From: an uncultured Oscillospiraceae bacterium
GTDB lineage: Bacteria > Bacillota > Clostridia > Oscillospirales > Oscillospiraceae
Direction: 5' to 3'
Assembly: GCA_905234855.1 (NCBI GenBank)
Contig: CAJOIU010000008.1
Span: 19,769-83,768, forward strand
DNA: 64,000 nucleotides
The notes under the pieces were generated by a model that was not told the DNA's origin, ran no database searches, and saw only the letters and a program-made list of their open reading frames with translations. The position numbers were made by a program, and so were the translations under genes. Of the stretch, positions 56,702 to 64,000 are shown piece after piece. Position 1 is the stretch's first letter, and every line of letters starts with the position of its first letter.

Positions 56702-57763
56702 TCACACCTCAGCCATGAAATTGGGGTCGTCGCCGAAGCCGCTCATAGCCTGCATCTCGGCGTAATCGGTGGCGGTGCCCTCGGTGATCTCCGCCGAGAC
56801 GGCTCCATCGGGCGAGACGGTTACGACGGCGCTCTGCTTCGTCTCCATGGGAATGTTCGTATCCACATAGTACATCCTAACGCTCACGCCCGCGCTGCTG
56901 CGGTCTACCTCCGCGATGAGGCCGTAGGTGTCGCCGCGGCAGAAGCTGCCTATATTGGTATAGGTGAAGTTGATGGCCTTTTTGTCGGTGGGGTTCGCAA
57001 TGGTGTAGGTAAATTTCGCTCCGGCGGGACGGATGGTGCCGTAGCGCGGATCGCGGAAGGTGTGGTTATGCCCCCAGAGGAAGATGACGTTCGGATGGGC
57101 GTTCAGCACGTCCATGAGCTTCGCGTTTCCGACGGCTTCCCGGTAGCCGCCGGGGATATCGTGGGTGGCGGTCGGAACGGACAGATGCAGGGGGAAATGG
57201 CTCACGACGAACACCGGGATGCTTGCGGGCGTATCGTTCAGATACGCGGCGAGGGCGTCGATATCGCCGTCGGGGAAATTCATGGCCTCCTGCGCCGCGC
57301 CGAGATGGAAGACGGCGTAATCCTCGGTGCGGGCGGCCTCGCCCATGCGGGTGAAGCCCGGGCCAAGCGTGTCCCACACGGGCGCGCCGGGCTTGTTTTC
57401 CTGATTGCCGGTGGTGACGCTGTATTTGCCGGGCAGCAGCGTGTCGAGCACGGCCTTGAAGCCGTCGAAGACCTCCGGGACCCATGCCTTGTCGCAGATA
57501 TCGCCTCCGAAGCTCAGATGATCGATGCTGCCGTATGCGGCAAGCTGATCCTTGACCCATGCCTCGAAGCCCGGAGTCTCCGCGTGCTGATCGCTGGCAA
57601 AGGCGAGGACGGAATGACGCGCTTCCTCTGCGCTCGCGGCGGCGCTTCCGCCCCCGGCAGAGTCGGACGCGCAGCCGCCGAAGAGGCTGATAGCCGCCAC
57701 GCCCGCCGCCATCGCGCCCGCTCCCTTGAGGAACTCTCTGCGGGAAATGCTACGGTTTTTCAT
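56702..57763 (-). CDS. Tat-exported calcineurin-like metallophosphoesterase
   Basis: Twin-arginine SRREFLKGAGAMAAGVAAISLFGGC; FASDQH, FGGDICD, TGNQEN, WGHNHTF motifs. Confidence 0.85.
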   Translation of the reverse strand: MKNRSISRREFLKGAGAMAAGVAAISLFGGCASDSAGGGSAAASAEEARHSVLAFASDQHAETPGFEAWVKDQLAAYGSIDHLSFGGDICDKAWVPEVFDGFKAVLDTLLPGKYSVTTGNQENKPGAPVWDTLGPGFTRMGEAARTEDYAVFHLGAAQEAMNFPDGDIDALAAYLNDTPASIPVFVVSHFPLHLSVPTATHDIPGGYREAVGNAKLMDVLNAHPNVIFLWGHNHTFRDPRYGTIRPAGAKFTYTIANPTDKKAINFTYTNIGSFCRGDTYGLIAEVDRSSAGVSVRMYYVDTNIPMETKQSAVVTVSPDGAVSAEITEGTATDYAEMQAMSGFGDDPNFMAEV

Positions 57764-57920
57764 GCTCTTTCTCCTCCGTTTTTATGCTGGATGAGGCTAT
57801 CATAGCACATTTTGCCCCGGTCGTAAATCATTTGTCGATATCCGCCGCACTTGACAGGCGGATCGGGCTTCGCTAAGATAAAACCGATTGGAATGCCGAT
57901 GCGAAGGGGACGAGGGATAA

Positions 57921-59615
57921 ATGGCACAGGCACAGAAAAAAACGCACCCCGCCGAGGTTTCTCCGCGGCCGATGCAGATACTGATGATCGCCGCGCCGTT
58001 TCTGCTGGGCGGTTATTATGAATGGGCGGCCTGTCTTCTGGGGCTGTATCTTGTGGGCTGTCTGCTGTATTGCCGGGGGAGGCGGGGCTTTTTGCTGATC
58101 CCCCGCAGCCCGACGCTGCTGGCGGCGGCGGTGCTGGCGGCGTTTTATGGCTTATCCGCGATCTGGGGCGTGGATCACGGCATGGCGCTCTTCGGCTTCG
58201 TGAAATTCCTGCCGCTGCCGCTTTTCGTCCTCGCCGCGGCGCAGCTCGGCGAGGACGGACGCCGGTCACTCCTTGCGCCGCTGCCGTTCACGGGCGCGGC
58301 CATGACGGTGCTGTCGCTGCTCCTTGCGCGCGTCCCGGTGCTTTCGGAGTATCTCGCGGTAAACGGGCGTCTGGGGGGCTTTTTCCAGTATCCGAATACC
58401 TTCTCGCTGTTTCTGCTGGCCGGAGCGGTCATGATCCTTTTCCGGGAGAAGCTCACTTGGAAGGAGCTGGTATGCCTGCCGATCCTGTTTTTCGGCGTGG
58501 CGATGACCGGCAGCCGCACCACGTTCCTCCTGCTGATCGCCGTTGTGATCGGCTACGGGATCTGGCAGAAGGACAAGCGCTATCGCCTTGCGGTGATCGG
58601 CCTTGCGGGACTTCTGATCGCCGCGACGGCGGTCTACGCGGTCGTGAGCGGGAATCTCGCGTCCGTGGGACGGTATCTCACAACGTCCCTGTCGTCTACC
58701 ACGTTTTTGGGGCGTATGCTCTATTATCAGGACGCGATCCCCGTGATCGCAAAACACCCTTTCGGCCTCGGGTATATGGGATATGTGTATACGCAGGGCG
58801 CCTTCAAGACCGGCGTATATCATATCATGCACGTCCATAACGATCTTCTTCAGATCATGCTGGACGTGGGCTGGATCCCGGCGGGCTTCTTCGTATGGGC
58901 GGTCGTGAAAAGCCTTCTGCCGGGACGGAACACCGCCGCCGGCCGCGCCGTGATCGCGGTGATCTGCGTCCATTGCATGCTGGACTTCGATATGCAGTAT
59001 CTTGCCATGGATTTCATCCTGCTGGCGGCGATGGGGACAGAGGCGGAACCGACAGAGCGGCTGAGTCGTCCGACGGCGTTGCAGGTATGCGGGGGTCTGC
59101 TGGGGATATTGTTTCTCTATGCCGGAGCGGCGTCCGGGATGTATTATCTCAAGGACTATGCGGACGCGGCGCGGCTGTATCCCGGCTATACCAGCGCATG
59201 GCAGCAGCTTCTGTCCGAGGCGGAAACCGCCGGGGAGATGGAGGATATCGCCGAGAGGATCTTCCGAATGAGCGACAGCGTCTCGGTGGCATGGAGCGCC
59301 CGGGCGCGGGCGGCCTTTTCCCGGGGTGATTTCGGAACGATGATCGAATGCAAGCGCCGATGCATCGCCCTGCAGCGCTACGCGCTGGATGAGTACCTCG
59401 ATTATTTTGATATGCTGGAGGTGGGTGTGACCCTCTATCGACAGGCGGGGGACGCGCAGAGCGCGGCCTATTGTCTGCAATGTCTGCGGGAGATCCCCGC
59501 CATGCTGGAGCAGGTGCGGGAGGAGACCTCCGCCCTCGGCTGGAGGATACAAAACCAGCCCATCACGACGCTGCCCGACCGCTATCTTGTGCGACTGGCG
59601 GCGCTGACCGGCTGA
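57921..59615 (+). CDS. O-antigen ligase/polymerase-family membrane protein
   Basis: Polytopic; GYVYTQGAFKTGVYHIMHVHNDLLQIMLDVGWI (HVHNDLLQ motif); C-terminal TPR-like helices. Confidence 0.8.
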   Translation: MAQAQKKTHPAEVSPRPMQILMIAAPFLLGGYYEWAACLLGLYLVGCLLYCRGRRGFLLIPRSPTLLAAAVLAAFYGLSAIWGVDHGMALFGFVKFLPLPLFVLAAAQLGEDGRRSLLAPLPFTGAAMTVLSLLLARVPVLSEYLAVNGRLGGFFQYPNTFSLFLLAGAVMILFREKLTWKELVCLPILFFGVAMTGSRTTFLLLIAVVIGYGIWQKDKRYRLAVIGLAGLLIAATAVYAVVSGNLASVGRYLTTSLSSTTFLGRMLYYQDAIPVIAKHPFGLGYMGYVYTQGAFKTGVYHIMHVHNDLLQIMLDVGWIPAGFFVWAVVKSLLPGRNTAAGRAVIAVICVHCMLDFDMQYLAMDFILLAAMGTEAEPTERLSRPTALQVCGGLLGILFLYAGAASGMYYLKDYADAARLYPGYTSAWQQLLSEAETAGEMEDIAERIFRMSDSVSVAWSARARAAFSRGDFGTMIECKRRCIALQRYALDEYLDYFDMLEVGVTLYRQAGDAQSAAYCLQCLREIPAMLEQVREETSALGWRIQNQPITTLPDRYLVRLAALTG

Positions 59616-59630
59616 AAAGAGACAAAACAA

Positions 59631-59657
59631 ATCCGGCGGCTCGCGTGAGCCGCCGGA
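59631..59657. terminator. Terminator between convergent genes
   Basis: atccggcggctc-gcg-tgagccgccggat. Confidence 0.6.
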
Positions 59658-59675
59658 TGCTTTATGGGCGGAGGA

Positions 59676-60347
59676 TCAGTCCGCGAACTGACCGTTGTAG
59701 GTGACGAGGGAGGCGTTCTGCACGCCGTCGAGCTCAAACAGGCTCGTGACGAACACGGTATCGTCGCCCTTGAGGGAAACCTCGATGGAAAGCTCGATGC
59801 CGTTGGGCGTAACGGTTTTGGCCTTGACCTGACTGCGGGAAACGCTGGCGCGGAGCTTGGCGAGCACCGCGGCCTCCGCCGCGCCGTCGTCGCAGGTGAT
59901 GACGAGGATGTAGGGGTGGACGCCGATCTTCCGGCGGGCAAAGACGATAAGAATGACGCCGATGATGATGCTGCCGACCACGGCCAGCAGGAACATGCCC
60001 GCGCCGATGACGATGCCGACGGCCAGTGCCCAGAACAGGAATACGATCTCAAACGGCTCCTTGATGGCGGCGCGGAAGCGCACGATGGAGAGCGCGCCGA
60101 CCATGCCGAGGGAGAGGACGACGTTCGAGGTCACGGCGAGGATCACGAGAGTGGTGACCATGGTGAGACCCACCAGCGTGATGCCGAAGCCCGAGGAGAA
60201 CATGACGCCTTGGAAGGTCTTTTTATAGATGAAGTAGATGAAGGCGCCCAGCACACAAGCAAAGACCATGGCGAGGATCACATCGGCGAAGGAAAACTCG
60301 GTCACGTTTTCAAGAAAGCTGGATTTGAATACGTCGTTGAAGCTCAT
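59676..60347 (-). CDS. DUF4956-family membrane protein
   Basis: VVLSLGMVGALSIVRFRAAIKEPFEIVFLFWALAVGIVIGAG. Confidence 0.88.
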   Translation of the reverse strand: MSFNDVFKSSFLENVTEFSFADVILAMVFACVLGAFIYFIYKKTFQGVMFSSGFGITLVGLTMVTTLVILAVTSNVVLSLGMVGALSIVRFRAAIKEPFEIVFLFWALAVGIVIGAGMFLLAVVGSIIIGVILIVFARRKIGVHPYILVITCDDGAAEAAVLAKLRASVSRSQVKAKTVTPNGIELSIEVSLKGDDTVFVTSLFELDGVQNASLVTYNGQFAD

Positions 60348-60375
60348 GATTCTATCTCCTATTCTTTAATGAAGC

Positions 60376-61074
60376 TCAGATGTCATACTGCCGGCAGGCG
60401 GCATATTTCGAAAACGCCTGTACCCGGGGCGTTCCTTCCTGCACGATCATGCGGATGATATCGGGCAGGAAAGCGTCGTATTTCACCTCGAGGATGACGC
60501 GGTCGGGGCTGACCGGGACGAGCAGGGCGTTGCCGGAGATCATATCCGGGTTGCAGATGCCGCTGCGGATGTCATAGTCGAAGGTGACGCGAACGTTGCC
60601 GGGGGCGTAGATATAGGGCTCGCGGCGGTAGGAAACGATGGTTTTGGGACGGACAAGGTCGTTTTTCATCCGGCAATATAGCTCCTGCATCAGCGGATAG
60701 CCGGTATCCATCATCCAGCTCAGATCGCCGTCCAGCATGGCGCGGAGCTGCTCGGCATTCATAGGGCAGGAATACTTTTTTCCAAGGCCGCCGTATTTGA
60801 CCTTTTTCTCCAGATGAAGGGTGCTTACGTTTCCGTTATAAAAACGGATGCGGAATTTCTCCCGGCGGGATACGCCGCTGTAGTTCTGCATGAGGGCGGA
60901 ATCGGCCAGATCGTCGAAGTAGAGGCTGGTGATGTCATAGTAGCCGCTGGGGCCGACGTGGGGATCGAGGTGCATCACGGCACCGCAGCGCTGACGGATC
61001 GCGGCGTATTCTGCGCGGCCGAGAGAGTATTTCAGCTCCTGCCGGAGCATATCGCTGCTGTTGGAAGTTTTCAT
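60376..61074 (-). CDS. VTC-domain (polyphosphate polymerase-like) protein
   Basis: RQELKYSLGRAEYAAIRQRCGAVMHLDPHVGPSGYYDITSLYFDDLAD..REKFRIRFYNG..LEKKVK. Confidence 0.88.
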   Translation of the reverse strand: MKTSNSSDMLRQELKYSLGRAEYAAIRQRCGAVMHLDPHVGPSGYYDITSLYFDDLADSALMQNYSGVSRREKFRIRFYNGNVSTLHLEKKVKYGGLGKKYSCPMNAEQLRAMLDGDLSWMMDTGYPLMQELYCRMKNDLVRPKTIVSYRREPYIYAPGNVRVTFDYDIRSGICNPDMISGNALLVPVSPDRVILEVKYDAFLPDIIRMIVQEGTPRVQAFSKYAACRQYDI

Positions 61075-61285
61075 AAATCGTCAATTCCCATTTCCATTTT
61101 GTGATTTCTGTGGTATACTGGCGAAAACCGCAAAAGGATTAATAACTTTTAATGACAAAGTGTATCATATCACATCTTACGAAAAATTTGAATTGCATTC
61201 GCGCGAAAAAAGAAAATTGTACATGAATTACAAATTTTACATATCTTTGATGTAATTTTTGCATAAAAAGGACAAGGGGGACGCC

Positions 61286-62947
61286 ATGAAGAAGGTATTG
61301 ACGACGGTATTGCTTTTCGCAGTCGTATTGGCTGCGCTGCTGGGCATAGCGGCTCTGGTGGAGCGTCTTCGCCCGGCGGAGATGCCGGCGGAGCCGGAGG
61401 AAACGGCGGCGGTGGAGGAAAAAACCGTCCGCAATGAAATGAACGCGGAAGGCGCGGCGGTCATCACCTTCTCGGAGGGCAAAGCCCATGTGGACGGGCT
61501 GGGCGCGAACGCGGTCGGCAGCGTCGTGACCGTCGGCTATCCCGGCACCTATCGGGTGGAGGGAACCATCGATGACGGTCAGATCATCGTGGATCTGGGG
61601 GACTTTGACGGCGCGGCGTATCTCATTCTGAACGGCGCGTCGATCGCCTGCTCCGACGGCCCCGCGATCCATGTGAAGCAGGCGGATCTCGCGCTCATCC
61701 ATCTGGCGGCGGGGACGCAGAACGTCCTCTCGGACGGCGCGGAATATACTGTGCAGGAGGGGCCGGAATACAGGACCGGCGCGGGCATCTACAGTGCTGA
61801 CGATCTCGTGATCGAGGGCGAGGGCGCCCTCACCGTATACGGCAGCGCCGCCGACGGCATCCGCTCGAAGGACGCGCTGACCGTCACCGGCGGCAGTATT
61901 GCCGTTTACAGCGCGGACGACGGCCTGCAGGCCAGCGATTATCTCTCCGTGACCGGCGGCAGCATCACGGTGGGCGCGTATGGCGACGGCATCAAGACCA
62001 CCGACGGCTATATCGAGATCACCGGAAGCTCGATCTCCGTTTCCAGCGCGGGCGACGGCGTCGCCGCCGTCACGGAGCTGACCGTGACCGACAGCAGCTT
62101 GGATATCCAGACCCACGGCGGCGCGGAGGCCTATGCCGATATCGTGCTGGACGACCTCAGCGCTAAGGGCATCAAGGGCGACACGGTGACGGTGAGCGGC
62201 GGCACGCTGACCTTCGACACGGCGGACGACGCGATCCATGCCGTGCGGGATATCACTCTCTCCGGCGGCAGCTATGTCATCCGCTCCGGCGACGACGCCG
62301 TTCACGCGGCGAATCTGGTGGAAGTCTCCGCGGCGGATATGGAGATCGCCTCCTGCTATGAGGGGTTGGAGGCGGCCTCTGTCCGGCTCTCCGGCGGACG
62401 CATCGGGATCACGGCGGAAAATAACGGCGTGGACGCGGGGGAGGACGGCTTCGTGATGACGGACGGGGAGCTTGTGATCGAAGCACCGCGGGGCATCGGC
62501 TCGGACGGCGTCCTGTCCGTGGAGAGCGGCAGCGTCACGATCCTGAGCGACGGCTTGGAAAGCCCGCTGAAATTCGTGCAGAGCGGCGTCATTGGCGGCA
62601 CCGTGGCGGCATGGTGTGGCAGCGGCACGGCTGACGTGATCTTGGAAAAGGGCGAGCTTCCGGCTTCGCTTCTGTTCGTTCTGCATGGGACGGCGGCGGA
62701 GGAGGCGACCCCGGTCGTATTGACCGACGCCTCCGGCACGGTGCTGTACGAGACCGAAACCGCTACCGGCAGCGGCGAGCTCCTGTATGCCAGCGGACGG
62801 CTCCGCATGGGCGAGACCTACACGCTCACCGCGGGGGATACCGTGCTGGAGGCCGTCCTCGGCGAGGGCTGCGCCATCGTGGAGCAGGAACTGCCGCGGA
62901 GCAGCGGCGGCTGGGGCGGCTTCCCCGGCCCCGGCATGCGGAGATAA
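61286..62947 (+). CDS. Cthe_2159/DUF4353-like carbohydrate-binding domain protein
   Basis: Signal/TM; beta-helix-like repeats GADGIRSKDALTVTGGSIAVYSADDGLQASDYLSVTGGSITVGAYGDGIKTTDG. Confidence 0.85.
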   Translation: MKKVLTTVLLFAVVLAALLGIAALVERLRPAEMPAEPEETAAVEEKTVRNEMNAEGAAVITFSEGKAHVDGLGANAVGSVVTVGYPGTYRVEGTIDDGQIIVDLGDFDGAAYLILNGASIACSDGPAIHVKQADLALIHLAAGTQNVLSDGAEYTVQEGPEYRTGAGIYSADDLVIEGEGALTVYGSAADGIRSKDALTVTGGSIAVYSADDGLQASDYLSVTGGSITVGAYGDGIKTTDGYIEITGSSISVSSAGDGVAAVTELTVTDSSLDIQTHGGAEAYADIVLDDLSAKGIKGDTVTVSGGTLTFDTADDAIHAVRDITLSGGSYVIRSGDDAVHAANLVEVSAADMEIASCYEGLEAASVRLSGGRIGITAENNGVDAGEDGFVMTDGELVIEAPRGIGSDGVLSVESGSVTILSDGLESPLKFVQSGVIGGTVAAWCGSGTADVILEKGELPASLLFVLHGTAAEEATPVVLTDASGTVLYETETATGSGELLYASGRLRMGETYTLTAGDTVLEAVLGEGCAIVEQELPRSSGGWGGFPGPGMRR

Positions 62948-63039
62948 ATCGTCTCTATAACAAAAACTGCTCGGCGATCCCCGCACCTATCATAGGGAAT
63001 CTTTCTGAACAGTCAAATTGAATAGTGATTTGTTTCCCT

Positions 63040-63070
63040 GCGGGGCTGTGCTGTTTGGCACAGCCCCGCG
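63040..63070 (+). repeat. Hairpin
   Basis: cggggctgtgc-tgttt-ggcacagccccg. Confidence 0.5.
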
Positions 63071-63084
63071 TTCCTTTCAAACGC

Positions 63085-63564
63085 CACATGGAGCTGGCCG
63101 CGTCTATCGCGGGTCTAACGGAGGAGATCGAAGAACTGCGCTCGGAGAAAAAGCATATTCTCGCCTGCGCCAAGTGTGATGATGACGAGGGCATGAAGAC
63201 ATTTATCCTCAATCCTGAGCAGGCCAAGCGGAACTACAACGACCTCATTGAGCGCAAGACCGCCCTGACCGTAGAACGGCATTACGCAGTATGAGGATGT
63301 GTATGAGCGCATTCAGCCGGGTGATGAAGATGCCGTTAAGACCGAGCGCCAGCGGCTCGGCGCCGAGAGTGAAAGCCGGATTTCGGAAAGAGTTTCCAAA
63401 ATCTACGGAGAACGATTCGATCCAGAGCGCCTGTCTGGTGCCACAAAGGAAACCGACCTCGATATGGCTTTTGATCGGAGGGCTGCAGTACATCGAGATC
63501 GGCTTCATACCCTCAATAGAAACACTTATCGGAGTCAGCATACGAAAGAGGATTCGGTATTGTA
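63085..63564 (+). pseudogene. Frameshifted remnant resembling the coiled-coil C-terminus of a relaxase/mobilization protein
   Basis: MELAASIAGLTEEIEELRSEKKHILACAKCDDDEGMKTF..ERKTALTVERHYA then, in another frame, YEDVYERIQPGDEDAVKTERQRLGAESESRISERVSKIYGERFDPERLSGATKETD. Confidence 0.45.
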
Positions 63565-63589
63565 ATCCCAGCCCATTGTGTAAGAGCAA

Positions 63590-63626
63590 GAACCCTGCCA
63601 CATTCATTGTTGAATAGACAGGGTTC
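63590..63626. repeat. Inverted repeat, terminator-like
   Basis: gaaccctg ... cagggttc. Confidence 0.4.
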
Positions 63627-63730
63627 TATGCAATATCTTGATTTTTCATCACTTGTATCTCATGGCGCTTAGAGTCATAGATGTTTGTCATAATCAGCGG
63701 CGCACAAGGCAATCGGAGATAGCAATATAG

Positions 63731-63771
63731 AATGCCATGCCCTTCCTCAAACGGGAGAGCATGGCATTTTT
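63731..63771 (+). terminator. Terminator-like hairpin
   Basis: aatgccatgc ... gcatggcattttt. Confidence 0.55.
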
Positions 63772-63885
63772 GTGTTTCGTCGATAGTTCCATTTGACAAT
63801 ATGTCTCTGAGTATGGACATCGCCGAAGAGGTGCTCGTCAGGGGGGATATAGATCAACAACGATTATTGATGGCTTCTTGGGGCA

Positions 63886-64000
63886 TCAGTTTTCTTCCGC
63901 GGTTGGGCTTTCTTCTTTCTTTGGGATAAGGGAGAAGATGAAATCCAGAACCTTCTGAAGATTCTCCAGCCCCTCCGGCGTGGACTCCATATTCAGCAGA
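63886..64000 (-). CDS. C-terminal fragment of an unidentified CDS running off the window
   Basis: Minus-strand open frame ..LLNMESTPEGLENLQKVLDFIFSLIPKKEESPTAEEN*, stop at 63886-63888. Confidence 0.4.
   Translation of the reverse strand, partial: LLNMESTPEGLENLQKVLDFIFSLIPKKEESPTAEEN

Noticed and set aside
58266-59630. 454-aa minus-strand ORF opposite the O-antigen ligase gene
   Set aside because: R/H/Q-rich shadow frame without recognisable motifs.
63626-63820. 64-aa minus-strand ORF
   Set aside because: Spans a strong terminator hairpin, no convincing RBS or motif.

Overview
GC-rich, gene-dense chromosomal window from a Firmicutes/Clostridia-like bacterium (inferred from gene content), mostly housekeeping and transport genes. 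Recognisable genes include putP, metNIQ behind a Met-specifier T-box, tRNA-Val(GAC), mnmG, a ClpE/ClpC-like ATPase, truA, the ECF transporter core ecfA1-ecfA2-ecfT, an amino-acid ABC transporter, an OmpR-type two-component system, an HtrA protease, a thiolase, prmA, bioY/birA, dtd, relA/spoT, recJ, and a VTC-domain/DUF4956/Cthe_2159-like cluster. Best candidates for something undescribed: (1) a regulatory island at 6.6-13.3 kb, with a 7TM sensor-like protein lacking obvious kinase motifs, a separate histidine kinase, a LuxR-type response regulator, and a DUF4428-like/lipoprotein operon. Two near-identical palindromes lie exactly 37 nt (start to start) upstream of the -10 boxes of the regulator gene and of the operon. 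(2) A metallo-beta-lactamase-fold hydrolase locus at 39-41 kb whose promoter and 5' end are duplicated around a PadR-DUF2812 module; the two 65-codon copies differ only at 5 synonymous sites, and both are broken at the same nucleotide. (3) A large cell-wall-binding-repeat L,D-transpeptidase split by a frameshift. (4) A NuoG-like/GltD-like fusion flavoprotein next to an orphan small Cys-containing protein. All homology calls come from reading the translations; no database search was run.
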